This document shows, piece after piece, positions 45,526-57,167 of a DNA stretch of 64,000 bases; the first letter of the stretch is position 1; the number at the start of each line of letters is the position of its first letter. The notes beneath the pieces were generated by a model that was given only the letters and a program-made list of their open reading frames with translations, did not search any database and was not told where the DNA came from. Location of the stretch: positions 17,495,412-17,559,411 of the forward strand of contig BTPG01000004.1 of assembly GCA_036245525.1 (NCBI GenBank). Reading direction: 5' to 3'. Source of the stretch: Semisulcospira habei. Lineage: Eukaryota; Mollusca; Gastropoda; Semisulcospiridae. The translations under genes and the position numbers were made by a program.

Positions 45526-45982
45526 AAAATCGATGAGTACAGTTTACAGGCAGAGTGAAGATGGAAGATAGTGGCTGTCAAAACACGTGCAGGGCGAAAA
45601 CTGTTCCCAGCGGCGCATGCTCAGTGGCATTTGGAACTGGATATTCCCAAGTTAAAAATAGCACTTGACACAAGTCGCGGACTAACCATATCTAGTCTCG
45701 GACTTGATAGTCTGACTCAAGTCTCAGTTCATGCATCGGAAATGTGGCCTCAGTTAGTCACTACGTAACAAGTTTCCGACTAGGGCTACGTCGAGGACTT
45801 GTATGACCCAAGTTATTCAACTTGACGTTTCCCCAGGTGTCGCAATCCAGTACTGAAGCCAAAGGTCCTCGTTTCGCCCGCAAAGCTGCTGACTTCGCCC
45901 CGACGACCTTTAGCTCACCTAGAAGTCTCCTTACCCACATAGCCGCATGGCCACATTTGTCCTGATCTGATCCCTCCTGCTT

Positions 45983-45983
<1 letters not shown>

Positions 45984-46056
<73 letters not shown>

Positions 46057-46216
46057 GGAGATTTGTTAAGCGCTTATTCTAAAAGTAGCTCTAAGCGCTG
46101 ATACAATGAAAAGGCTAACAGCTAACACGCACGCCCCCCCCCCCCACACACACACACACACACAACATACGCGCGCACGCACACACGTACACACACACAC
46201 ACACACACACCACACA

Positions 46217-46255
<39 letters not shown>

Positions 46256-46560
46256 CATACGCGCACACAATGCATACGTGACCGTGATGATGAATTGTGC
46301 ATGGCTGGGGAAATGAACTAGTGAAAAGCAGCGTTGTAGAGGTGGGTCTTAATTAAGAAGTGATTTAAATGAGGAGAGCGTTTGACAGTTACGGACAGGG
46401 GCGGGGAGATTGTACCAAGTGGCGGGGCCAAGATGGGAGAAGGCACGACCGCCACGTGTTTGACATTTGAAATTGGGAAGGCGAAATTTTCGTGTGTCAG
46501 ATGAAGCGCGGAGGGTGCGAGATAGAGTATACAGATGGAGTAAGTCTCTCCTTCCACCTC
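45984..46560 (-). mobile_element. L2-like LINE, 3' end only
   Basis: On the minus strand: coding end (RDLLHLYTLSRTLRASSDTR ... GPATWYNLPAPVRN ... SFKSLLN, about 46560-46349), a (GT)n tract with interruptions (46258-46147), TTAGAGCTACTTTTAGAATA with AGCGCTT pairs, and a (TTA)n tail (46055-45984). 5'-truncated. Confidence 0.8.
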
Positions 46561-46604
46561 CTCCCTCTTTCTTGCTCATGACTCGTGATGGGTTTCGCGG
46601 ACTT

Positions 46605-46696
46605 TTAACCCTTTGGCTGTCGCTAGCAGTTTTTGTCGCGATGATTTCTGCAGGAATCATCCCGACAAAAACCGCTACCGACAGCAGAAGGCTTAA
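46605..46696. mobile_element. TTAA palindrome H2, full length
   Basis: A 92-bp element bounded by TTAA on both sides, starting TTAACCCTTTGGCTGTCGCT, centre TTTCTGCAGGAA, ending CTACCGACAGCAGAAGGCTTAA in outline. A good representative of the family. Confidence 0.85.
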
Positions 46697-46769
46697 CCGC
46701 CTTGGGCACGCAACCAGCAGCACCGGCTGTAAACAGTGCCAGCGCAAGGGGGTTAAATCATTTAATTTT

Positions 46770-46984
46770 GTTCCTTAACTCATTCAACCTTGACACAGAC
46801 ACGACAACAAGGCATGGATCGTCTGCGTTAGCTCAAGGGTGGTGCCAGAACAGCTTGGCGCCTTTAGGCGCCAAGCTGTTGAGGCTCCACCCTTGAACTG
46901 TCACGGTTTATTTGTCTCCTGAACTGTGATGTAGTCTTCAAAAAAACAACTTCCGAATCTCGTCCTTACGGCACAAAGTGTTAA
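46770..46984. mobile_element. H1 hairpin element, block B
   Basis: GGTGGTGCCAGAACAGCTTG / CAAGCTGTT ... CCACCCTTGAACTGTCACGG around GGCGCCTTTAGGCGCC; paralog of 20876-20965 and 32190-32250. Confidence 0.7.
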
Positions 46985-47060
46985 CCCTCTGGCTGTCGAT
47001 AGTTCTTTTTGCTGCTGGAATCACCTCGACACAAACCGCTAATGAGAACTAAAGGGTTAA
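46981..47060. mobile_element. TTAA palindrome H2 at the site of the 4.76-kb insert
   Basis: TTAACCCTCTGGCTGTCGAT ... AGAACTAAAGGGTTAA, 80 bp. It occupies the paralogous position of 21032-25788 in block A, whereas block D has only TTAA there. Confidence 0.75.
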
Positions 47061-47249
47061 CTCTAAAGGCCTTGTGTCTCGTACGTGTGGGTGACGTCAG
47101 CACTAAAGACGACTTGACACACTGTGTCTCCATGGACTGACATACATTATGTTGATGAATGTTATCCAGACCAATCCGGTGACTGCCAAACGTGTAAAAT
47201 GCAAGAAATTCCCAACAAAGAAAGATGTACGTTAATTTTTTCTTGCCTC

Positions 47250-47665
47250 AGTGAAAAAAAAAATGTATGTCAACCATCCATGCCTGTATGTCTATTTTGA
47301 AAATTTAATACACACTGACGAGCAAAGGAAATGGAATCATCGGAAAATAGCGACATTTTTGGAATCATCGGAAACACTTTAGTTTCGATTATTCCGAAAT
47401 GTCGCATTTTTTAAATCGTCAGTATATTATGGTATGATATGTGTATGATATGTATAATTTATAAATTTCATACTCATTATGTGTACTTGTGCTCTCTAAG
47501 CTTGTTTCTGTCTTTGTTGGAAAGTTCTTTATGTTTATGTTAGTGCGTGGTCTGTTGAACATCAGTGTGATGGTGCTGTCTCAATAAATTACAGACGTAG
47601 TGCAAAGTTCACCAGCCTTGTGCTGTAAGGAAGACAGTCATACCAATCAAACATTTAAAAAAAAC
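47250..47665. repeat. Inverted partner of 55320-55730
   Basis: Shares, in opposite orientation, TTAGTGCGTGGTCTGTTGAA-like sequence, GCAAAGTTCACCAGC and the ACTGACGAGCAAA hairpin with 55320-55730. The pair flanks the centre (about 51.5 kb) of the B-C inverted duplication. No coding potential seen. Confidence 0.65.
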
Positions 47666-47809
47666 AATAAAAAAAAAACCCAATGACTCGACTATTTTTG
47701 TTTAACCGTTGCCGGCCTGTAACTTTCATTTCTTCCATTCAAAATTCTGTCTGTATTATTCCTTTGTTCTCTTTAGGGGTGTGAAGGAAATTGACCCCCG
47801 ACTTAGTGC

Positions 47810-48220
47810 CGAGAAACGTGAAGCCGATCCAAGTGTTGGAAACATAGATGGTCACGAGGATCTATGCCTCTTGTTGCTGACACCAATTTGTATCCACGTT
47901 TCTTGGACGGCGTGCAAGAGACATAGATCCTCATGAGCCCCCGCGACTGCGGGGGCTGATGAGGATCTATGCCACTTGTTGCTGACACCAATTTGTATCC
48001 ACGTTTCTTGGACGGTGTCGGCTTTTGGTCGTTGAATGAACAAAGATTTCGGTTTTGAATTGTTCGTTGCTGTAATTTGTATGTCGATGTTTCCCTACCC
48101 CCTTGTCTATGGACCAAGATGCCTCCGACAATAAACCACTTGGACTTTGACTTGAGAAACAAACATGTACGGTGTACGTACAGTGACAGGGAAGGGGTGA
48201 AAGAATAAGTGTACACCACG
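47810..48220. repeat. Locally duplicated GGATCTATGCC segment with hairpin
   Basis: GAGGATCTATGCC(T/A)CTTGTTGCTGACACCAATT and TATCCACGTTTCTTGGACGG occur twice, at about 47858-47912 and 47960-48018, separated by the CCCCCGCGACTGCGGGGG hairpin. Derived from the family at 19560-19640. Confidence 0.6.
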
Positions 48221-48612
48221 CACTTCCGAAGCCGTCAAAAAATTACTGGAAAGATAGGCATGTCTTTCTCTTTGTATAAATGCTGTTATCGTGTTTTTAG
48301 CTTTGTCAGCAGTCAGTCGTCTGGTGCACGCATACACCATAAATAAACACATTATTTAAATGTATGCACACAAAAAAGGAATATGATTTACTGCTAACGC
48401 CTCACTACACCGAAAGTATGTCGCGAACCCATGCACCCCAAAACGATATTTCATTATTCCGGTGTAAGACGCCAATATGACCCCTAGTCCAGATTGACCC
48501 GGGGGGAGGGGAAGGGCACTTTAGCGTTGCAAATTTCCACGTCAGAGTGACCCCGGGTCAAACTGGCTTAGCAGATTTCGACACAAAGTGACTTCGGGTA
48601 GATGCTGCGCGT

Positions 48613-48690
48613 GACGGTAGCGGTTTTAGTCGCGAAGATTCCTGCAGGAATCATCGCGCCTAAAACCGTTAACGACACGCAAAGGGTAAA
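48613..48690. mobile_element. Degenerate palindrome H2
   Basis: TAGCGGTTTTAGTCGCGAAG ATTCCTGCAGGAATCATCGC in outline, with GCCTAAAACCGTTAACGACA to the right; the outer ends are eroded. Confidence 0.6.
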
Positions 48691-48964
48691 GAGGCCTTTA
48701 ATGCGGTTAGCAGTAAATGTGAGCAAAATTCACACAGGCGTGACATGATCGTTGCAGAATAGTGGTCGCCTCTTAACACGGGTAATAGTGAATTCAGTGC
48801 AACAAGAGGTGACCATTCAGTTACTCAACGATCATCCCATGACTGTGATGTCGTGTCGTAGTTTGCCACCACGCCAAGTGACCCCGGGTAGATGTGACGT
48901 AGCGGCTTTCCAGACGGCCCAGGTGACCTCGGGTCGATCATCCACGGCAGCTCAGTGCGCTAAT

Positions 48965-49050
48965 GCCATCGGGCCGACGTCAGCCGCCGTTGGCCCGCGC
49001 ACGGCTGTGCTCGGGCCAACGGCGGCCGATGTCGGTCCGATGGCTTTTTG
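48965..49050. repeat. GC-rich palindrome H3
   Basis: GCCATCGGGCCGACGTCAGC ... CCGCGCACGGCTGTGCTCGG ... GCCGATGTCGGTCCGATGGC. Confidence 0.75.
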
Positions 49051-49054
49051 CTGT

Positions 49055-49512
49055 AGTGAAAAATGGCGGACGTTTTGTAGCCCTCTCGATGACGCATCTT
49101 GGATGCCAGTTTTGTTCTATAAAAGATCGCCAAACGTTCTAAAGTACAAAGTTACTTAGTGTTGTTCGAAGCAACAAGCACACTCAGTACTGGAGACGGT
49201 AACGTCATGACATATTTTAAATTACGTCATAAGTCTATTATGTATAAATGTATATTCCTTTGACGTCAGTCATGTCTGGCGTAATCCAGGTCGCAAGATG
49301 TCTTCTTGATTTCTTTTACGAAAATAGTGGATGAATGAAGAAAAATACGTTATTGGTCGGAGGGGTTCGCTGCACGGACCCTTGTAGGCCTTCGGCAGGT
49401 CAAAAGAATCATTGTACCCCTCAGGCCTTCGGTCTTCGGGGTACAATGATTCCTTTGACCTCCCTCAGGCCTACAAAGATCCGTGTAGCGAACCCCTCCG
49501 ACCAATAACTTA
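49055..49512. repeat. Direct repeat copy 1 (partner 55941-56380)
   Basis: About 440 bp nearly shared with 55941-56380 in the same orientation: TGGCGGACGTTTTGTAGCCC, TTCTATAAAAGATCG, the CAACGTCATGACATA-like segment and a terminal hairpin of about 150 bp with arms GTTCGCTGCACGGACCCTTG and CCGTGTAGCGAACCC. TCTATAAAAG resembles a TATA box, but no ORF follows. Confidence 0.75.
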
Positions 49513-49617
49513 TATTGTATAATGTGAGAGAGATGACAACCACACATAAAAATCTCCAAACTGCTGACTATCCTCGAAATCACACACCACTTGTGAACTG
49601 TCTCCCAAAACGCAGAC

Positions 49618-49838
49618 TTAACTCACTGAGCTCCGGACACACCACAACAAGCATAAATCGAGCATGCTAGTTCAAGGCCGGGGTGGAGCCAGAATAGCTT
49701 GGCGCTTATAGGCGCCAAGCTATTCTGGCACCACCCTTGAATTATCATGCTCGTTCTGTCTTTACAAATATAATACAGTCCGTCAGAGGGCAACTTCAAA
49801 ATTTGGGGATTTCGTACCTCAGGGGGAGATTGTGTTAA
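49618..49838. mobile_element. Complete H1 element with TTAA ends
   Basis: Starts TTAACTCACTGAGCTCCGG, ends GGGGGAGATTGTGTTAA; core AGAATAGCTTGGCGC / GGCGCCAAGCTATTCTGG. About 221 bp. Confidence 0.75.
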
Positions 49839-49974
49839 TCAATTGTACCTGGTCAGAAAGGGGACACAATACCATCCATAACTTTTTGTTTCCGCGCTGG
49901 CATGACGTGTGTGATGGTCCGTTTGCGATATTTGGACATTACGGTGTAGGTGCTAATGAACAGTAACCTCCCAG

Positions 49975-50053
49975 CGAGCAAAAGGCTACCGGTCCGACGT
50001 TTGCCAGCGCACGGCAGTTCGCAGGCCAACGTTGGCCCGATAGCCTTTTGCTC
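49975..50053. repeat. GC-rich palindrome H3, short version
   Basis: GCAAAAGGCTACCGGTCCGA ... GCGCACGGCAGTTCGC ... GGCCCGATAGCCTTTTGC. Confidence 0.7.
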
Positions 50054-51109
50054 AGGCGCGTTGGGTTGTCCTGACAGGGGACACAAAGTGACATGTACTC
50101 CATCCTAGTGCGGTCCAGGGCAGTAAATCAGTCTCCGTCTTGCCGCCTACAATGACACATAATTATGTGTGTTGTTACGTGATTTTGAACCTTACGTATG
50201 GAAGCACATATTAATTTTGTTCTGTCACTGACAATCCTGAATGTCCCACACCATTCATGATTTTCTAACGGGGATTCCCCTCTCAGTCTTAACACCATTT
50301 AATAGTGACGTTATAGGGGGTGAATTGGGTTGTCGGGGGCATTTAGTTTACATTTGCTGGCCTGAATTTTGGGCGCAGACCTTTTCTTTTCTTTTTCTTT
50401 ATTTTTTTTTTTTTATTATTATTATTTTTTATTTTATGCTCTAAGATGCACGATGAAAATATCGCTGGCCGTAGCATTCGTTTGTTCGCCCGTTCGTTCG
50501 TTAGTTCATTCTTTCGTTCATTCATTCGTTCATTAAATTTTATTAATGCGTGTGTGAGAGCGCCCGTGCTGTCGTGCGTTAATTCGTTCGTTCCTTTCTA
50601 CTCCTTTTGTTCGTTTATTCGTTCGTTCTTTTATTCGTTCGTACGTTCCTTCATCTCACGCGTTTGTCTTGCGTCGTCTCGCGTCGACCTGCCTTATTCA
50701 CGAAACACCAGCAAGGATGTCTTTTGACTTCTGTCACAAAAGTACTTCAGTCACATTCACCATTTACTGCCGGCCTCGTCTCTGCCAATTGGACGCAGTT
50801 TGTGTTTCTGAAATCTTCGCTCATTCAACGCCAAACAGCCCCAGCCGTCCATGTAACATGGATACAAAGTGGTGTCAGGACGAGGCATGAATCCTTATGA
50901 GCCCCGTAACTGGTGAGACTCATGGGGATCTATTCCTCTTGCATTTAGGTAATGATCAATTCTTTGTAGTGTAGGCCGGGGTTAAACTCCACAATATTAA
51001 ATCACACACCTATAAGACACCACCGCGATAGCTGTACTGGCCATGAGTTCAGGCATAGTATTAGATCAGCTTGGCGCCTTGGGGTAAAAAAAAAAAAAAG
51101 GTACCAGTA

Positions 51110-51215
51110 TGCAGAAGGTCTTTGGGCCGACGCGGTATGTTGGCCGCTGTTGGCCCGCGCACAGCTGTGCGCGGGCCAACAGCGGCCAACATACAGAGTA
51201 GGCCCTATGACGTTC
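51110..51215. repeat. GC-rich palindrome H3 with perfect 58-bp core
   Basis: Positions 51136-51193 are exactly self-complementary about 51164/51165, including GGCCCGCGCACAGCTGTGCG at the centre. Outer parts are only partly complementary. Confidence 0.85.
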
Positions 51216-51894
51216 TGTTCGCTGGGTCTGCTCCACATAAAAGACGCTGCAATCCATCATATCATGTCACAAGCGTGCTATCAATCCGTCACTCGCATCT
51301 GTGACCTCTCCGCATCGTAAATTAAAGTAACGCAACATGCTCGTTTTCCGGTTCCCCTATACGTAACATATGTCATGTGATCATGTATTGCTGTTTTTAA
51401 GGGTATGCTCTGACGCCACTGGAGCCAGCCAATCGGATCAAGAACTGTTGTCGTTTTACGTTCGACAGATTAGGTTGGCTTAAAAAAAAATTCGTATGTC
51501 CTAATGCAACTGGAAAGTTTTCCTGAGGCAACACGTATTTTTACAATAAATCTGAAAACAACGGGTTTGTTTGTTTGTTGGTTGTTGGTTTTTTTTGTTG
51601 TTGTTGTTTTTTAAAACTGCGAGCAAAGAGGAAGATGTAGAAACGGGAATACAAATAACAATCTATAAATTATACATGCAGTTAGACGTGAAACACCTGC
51701 AAATTAGTACCATTTACAGTTTGCTACAGCAGATGGTGTAACCTTCTGACTCAGAGGGAACCAGGGTCGAGTTGCACGTCATTTTCTATAGCCAGTACCT
51801 GCGTGTCATAGTTCCAACGGCTTTGTTTTCAGCTATATTAGCTCCACGCAAATATCTTGCTCCAGTGCAGAGGGACAGTTGGTTGGCAGTTATC

Positions 51895-52104
51895 ACATTC
51901 TACCCCCGGACCTAAATCCCCCAATTTTGAAGTTGCCCTCTGAAGGACTGTATTACAATTCTAGAGACAGATCCAGCATGATAGTTCAAGGGTGGTGCCA
52001 GAAAAGCTTGGCGCCCTGTGGGCGCCAAGCTATTCTGGCACCACCCTTGAACTATCATGCTCGATCCATGTCTTGCTGTGGTGAGTCGGGGCTGATTGAG
52101 TTAT
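51895..52104. mobile_element. H1 element
   Basis: AGCATGATAGTTCAAGGGTG ... GCTTGGCGCCCTGTGGGCGC ... GGCACCACCCTTGAACTATC ATGCT: a nearly perfect hairpin core, with the family's flanking segment CAGTCCTTCAGAGGGCAACT in inverted form on the left. Confidence 0.75.
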
Positions 52105-52665
52105 AAAGCGCTTGACATCGGAGCACACGTGTTTCCCAAATATCTCCGCAAAGAAACACTTTTCTGTACTACTCTAAGAACAAATATCATTTAGTGCCAA
52201 TTGACCTAATATGGAGTATTTTAACTGAACTCCTATGAATTGTCGATTTTTCTGTACATTCGTGAAAATTTGGTGAAAAGACAAGAACAAACCATCCTCA
52301 ATACCCTGAAAATAGAGTCCCGGCAGATTTCAGTTTCGAGGTGAAGCAAGCAGACTTCATGTATGCCTGCGCTGTTTCAGGGCCGAAAATTTGCCCAATT
52401 CACGTGAAAATAGACCTTTCATATACTGAAATTAACAGAACTGAGGCACATATAGGGATGTAAAATCAGTCATTTCATGGAGAAAAAAAAATCCTTTTTA
52501 TTTTTACGACTATATAGCAAAACGGACACATTGTTCGATTTTCTTACAAGTAAATCGTATTAGTTCCACTGTCAATGAATGATATTTGTTCTAAGATTGG
52601 TACAGAAAAGTGTTTCTTTGCGGAGATATGTGAGAAAAGCGTTGTGCTCTCCGATGTAAAACGGC
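52105..52665. mobile_element. 0.56-kb element with 85-bp inverted ends
   Basis: ACATCGGAGCACACG ... CAAATATCTCCGCAAAGAAA ... AACAAATATCATT (52113-52194) recurs inverted at about 52576-52661 with small changes. The interior is AT-rich and non-coding. Not assignable to a superfamily. Confidence 0.65.
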
Positions 52666-52953
52666 CTATACAGGCCCGGAAAAGTGTCCTGCAACTGGGG
52701 ACCGGAAAGCAGTTTTCATCTGATGCATTTTCTCATGACGACGCACCGAGTTTACACTTTTAACATGCATAAGGGAGGGATCAGGGGATCTTTAGAACTG
52801 TTTGTTTGTCCGGCGTTCGTGGTGATTTCCCTCAGTTGATATGTTTACTGGACAATTAGACCGAGCGTTGTGATACGAGCTGTATCCCTAAATATAACAC
52901 TTTTTCGGGCAGAAACATTCCACAGCTACACATTGTGGAACGCTTGTATCCGC

Positions 52954-53130
52954 TTAACTCATTCTACCCCAACACGAAATCCTTAAATTTTGCCGCTGGC
53001 CTCTGAAGACTGCATGGCAGTGCAGGGCACAGATCGACCATGATAGGCGCCAAGCTATTCTGGCATCACCCTTGAACTATCATGGTCGATCCATATCGTC
53101 CTGTGGTGTGTCTGGGGTAAAATGAGTTAA
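52954..53130. mobile_element. H1 element with clear TTAA-bounded TIRs
   Basis: TTAACTCATTCTACCCCAAC at the left and GTCTGGGGTAAAATGAGTTAA in outline at the right. One arm of the central stem has been lost, leaving GGCGCCAAGCTATTCTGGCA ... TATCATGGTCGATC. Confidence 0.8.
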
Positions 53131-53334
53131 CTGCCGAGGGGCGCAGATTTTCTTCTAAAATCTTTCTTAAACCTTTACATCCTAAGGCTGCACTACAGAT
53201 TAGAAGACACATTAAGCGTTTTAGTTCATTGGTGGTGCCAGAATAGCGAGAAATATTCTGGCGTCACCCTTGAACTATCATAGTCAAAATAATTTCAAGC
53301 AGTAGTGTATCAGACGCCGAAAAGCTCCAGGGGC

Positions 53335-53397
53335 CAGTTGCATGAGCGAGCTTAGTCCTGCACGGGCCACTAAGCTCGCTCATGCAACCGGCCCTCC
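53335..53397. repeat. Short palindrome GGCCGGTTGCATGAGC type
   Basis: GGGCCAGTTGCATGAGCGAG ... CTCGCTCATGCAACCGGCCC around a short loop. Confidence 0.7.
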
Positions 53398-53980
53398 AAG
53401 TAACAAGGATACAAAGTGATGCCAACAAGAGGCATAGCGGGGGCTCATGAGGATCTTGTTCCTTGCATTTGGATTGTCAGTGTTTACTTTTCCTCAGCAG
53501 TGAGGAGGTTAAGGTTCAGTTCACTGCGTCAAGCGACCGCTACCTTGACAGATCCTCATAAAGGAGAGACCATCCGGCACAGGATGATTCTTGATTTTGC
53601 AAGGTCCAAAATTAACAGACCAACACACATGTATTGAAACGTACATCGGGGTTGATTTTCCATGACATAAAAATGGGACCAACTGTCGTCAGAATTTCCG
53701 TGTGTGACACAGCGTGTTTTCAAGTTTCAAATTACTCTCACCAGTGGTGAGTGCAAAGTTTTACACGCTGTAGAGTACCGTGATCCCGTATTATCAGCCT
53801 GAATAAGTGCTGTTTTCGTCTACCGTATTTTAAAAAATACTGTGGACTTTGAAATGGGGCTGGTCGGAGCGCATTCCGGAGCATGCACATGACGTTTTTG
53901 GGGTGCGGGGCAGAAATTCGAGCAATAAAGTAAGAAGATAAAAATGACAAATGCTAGACAACGTCTTTTGGGCGCCAACG

Positions 53981-54142
<162 letters not shown>

Positions 54143-54149
54143 CAGCAGC

Positions 54150-55320
54150 CCGCATTTGAGGACGGACAAGCTTGAAATTTTAGAATATTGTCCCTAAAAG
54201 AATTATCTTGAGACCTTTTTTCGATGTTTCGATTAAGATGCTCATTGGCGAGAAAATGGCCGTTTCACAAAAAACGGTTGATCCACTCTGGAATCCGTAA
54301 ATTTTTCTTATTTTTACTTGATATTTTCATATACCTAGATAAAAGGGAGATATTGAATGAGTTCATTAACCAGCTTTATACCTCTAGAACTTTATGAGTG
54401 ATAATTAAATATTTGTTGAAAAATATATATTTTCACGCTTTTGGGATTAATTTCACGAATTATATAGGTTAATCTTAAAACAATTGAATCTTTTTTTACG
54501 AGAAAACAATCTTCTCATTAATAATCGCATGATTTTTTGCATACGATATTTACATAAGCCTACAGTTTGTCTCGGCTGTCGGGTAGGATTAGGTCAATTG
54601 CGACAGAGAAGCCCTAAGTGTGAACGTCAGACAATTTTCTGCACCACTTTTTCGGAGTCATTTGTAAAACAGCTAACATACTTTAATTTTTTCGTTTACG
54701 ATAAAACTATCTTCTCATTAATGATTTTTCATAAACACTGTTTGCATAAGCCTGCTATTTGTCCCGGCCCTTGGGTAGGATTAGGTCAAATTGTGACCTG
54801 TAAACTCTAGGCATGAAAATCAACAAGAAAATTGCAGTTGATCCTCTGATACGTCAAATGTTAGTACTGCAATGAGTGACGTATAACATCGAGTCGTCTC
54901 TTTGAACACGGCGTCGTGGGGCTAATGATGCCATGACGTGAAGCTTGAAGTGACGTCATTTCGTTGCTCGTGCTATTTTTCTTCTTTAATATAGCTATGC
55001 TACGCCAGACCACAGAGCTTACGAATGGCGGGAATCGCTGTATGTCCGTCTTTATTTATGTGTGCCAGTGTGTGTGGATCAGAGGGTGGGTTTATAGTAG
55101 GAGATGGATTCCTGTCGCTACACGAGCCCACAGAGCGCCGTGTGTCCGTCTTAATTTGTGTGTATTGATCAGACTGAGGTTGGCTTAGAGAGGAGGGAAA
55201 TGGATTAATCAGCGTAATAAGCCTAAAAATATGAACAACTTTGAATGTTTCTAAAAGATAAACGCATGTGAGTTCAAAACAATACGGCAGACTTTGGGAT
55301 GAAATCCTCATCTTTGTTTT
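54150..55320. other. AT-rich non-coding stretch with internal duplication
   Basis: I see no gene. A segment of about 120 bp is repeated within it: GCATAAGCCTACAGTTTGTC and GCATAAGCCTGCTATTTGTC, each with GGGTAGGATTAGGTCAA after it (about 54550 and 54745). The part from 54880 to 55280 is related to 58080-58380 (GATGCCATGACGTGAAGCTT in both). Confidence 0.55.
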
Positions 55321-55559
55321 TAATGTGTGATTGGTATTCCTGTCTTCCTTACAACACATGCTGGTGAACTTTGCACTACGTCTGTGATTAATTGACATCA
55401 GCATCACACTGATGTTCAACAGACCACACGCACTAACATAAACATAAAGAACTTCCCAACAAAGACAAAAACAAGATTAGAGAGCACAAGAACAACACAA
55501 TGTACGAAATATATAAATTATACATTGCATACACATATCATACCATAATATTCTGACGA

Positions 55560-55645
55560 GCAAAAGAAAATGCGACATTTTCGGAATCATCGAAAACACT
55601 TTAGTGTTTCCGACGATTCCGAAAATGTCGCATTTTTTTTGCTCG
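55560..55645. repeat. Near-perfect hairpin, TGACGAGCAAAA arms
   Basis: ATGCGACATTTTCGGAATCA on the left pairs with GATTCCGAAAATGTCGCATT, outer CTGACGAGC / GCTCGTCAG, centre ACACTTTAGTGTTT. A degenerate copy is at 47310-47425. Confidence 0.8.
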
Positions 55646-55746
55646 TCAGTGTGTATTAAATTTTCAAAATAGACATACAGACATGAATGGTCGACATACA
55701 TTTTTTTTTTTCAGTGAGACAAGAAAAAACTAAACATACATCTTTC

Positions 55747-55868
<122 letters not shown>

Positions 55869-55940
55869 TTCCTCCCTACGTCACACGACCAGTCACTTTA
55901 GCGCAAACCGTACCATGTGACCGTGATATAAAAACCCATG

Positions 55941-56374
55941 TAGCGAAAATTGGCGGACGTTTTGTAGCCCTCTCGATGACGCATCTTGGATGCCAGTTTT
56001 GTTCTATAAAAGATCGTCAAACGTTCTAAAGTACAAAGTTTCTTAGTGTTGTTCGAAACAACAAGCATACTCAGTACTGGAGACGGCAACGTCATGACAT
56101 ATTTTTTAAAATTACGTCATAAGTCTATTATGTATCATGTCTGGCGTGATCCAGGTCGCAAGATGTCTTCTTGATTTCTTTTACGAAAATAGTGAAGGAA
56201 TGAAAACAAATACATTATTGGTCTGAGGGGTTCGCTGCACGGACCCTTGTAGGCCTTCGGAAGGTCAAAGGAACCATTGTACCCCTCAGGCCTTCGGCCT
56301 TCGGGGTACAATGTTTCCTTTAACCTCCCTCAGGCCTACAAGGGTCCGTGTAGCATACCCCTTCGACCAATAAC

Positions 56375-56380
<6 letters not shown>
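55941..56380. repeat. Direct repeat copy 2 (partner 49055-49512)
   Basis: Same content and order as copy 1, ending in the hairpin with CTACAAGGGTCCGTGTAGC. The right end passes straight into an (AT)n tract (56379-56452), whereas copy 1 continues as TATATTGTATAATG. Confidence 0.75.
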
Positions 56381-56456
<76 letters not shown>

Positions 56457-56499
56457 CAACGACAAACAAAAAACTAAAAACAAGGGGCAAAACCCACCT

Positions 56500-56960
56500 C
56501 ACCTCGCTATGAACATGTGTTAGCTGTGGGGCTGGGCGGATAGGAAGAGCCGGGGACTTGTTGGTGACTAGGTAATATTAACCTCTTCACAGCCGGGACA
56601 AGGCGAACACAATCCAGTTTTTAAGAGGCGTAATTTGACAGATATTAACCTCTGCAGTCATGGGGCTCAAGAGATTCTGTGGTCTCAAACAAGGTCTGGG
56701 AGCACAGACATGGGTCAGACATGAAAGACGGAAGCCTGCAGGCTTCTTTCATGTCTGACCCATGTCTGTGCGCCGTACATAACACGGCCATCGGACTTTC
56801 GTAGTTTCAGTTCGAAGATAGTTTCGACGATTTCATGTGTGGTCACTGGGTTAAAGTGATATAATATGTGGGAGGACTGAGGTGGGGGTATTCGTAGGAA
56901 GGCGTGGTAGCTTACTGAGAATCGTCACAAGTGCAGTCTTGTTGTCTACCGTATTAGGAC
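56500..56960. other. Inverted upstream flank shared with 43950-44410
   Basis: GGGCTGGGCGGATAGGA, ACAAGTGCAGTCTT and the CATGTCTGACCC hairpin (56698-56775) match block B in opposite orientation, marking the inverted block C. Non-coding. Confidence 0.6.
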
Positions 56961-56999
56961 GGGGCTGGTCGGAGCGCGTTCTGTAGAATGTATAGGACA

Positions 57000-57116
57000 T
57001 AACAGGCGGGTAGGGCTCACGGTCTAGCAAAGAAGTAACAAGATAAAAATGACGTCACGTCTAGCCAATCTAACCTAGCTTTTGAACGTCAATTTGGCGC
57101 GAAGCGCCGTATGTGC

Positions 57117-57167
<51 letters not shown>

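Larger units (their letters stand above)
45066..45805 (+). mobile_element. Harbinger-like insertion carrying transposase fragment
   Basis: Relative to block A (near 20485), block B has about 740 bp inserted in this flank. Its ends, GACTAGAGCCTAAGTCCGAAAC and the complement of GTTTCCGACTAGGGC, form imperfect terminal inverted repeats in outline. A HARBI1-like coding fragment and a LINE tail lie inside. The target duplication could be TGTATG, but I am not certain. Confidence 0.5.
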
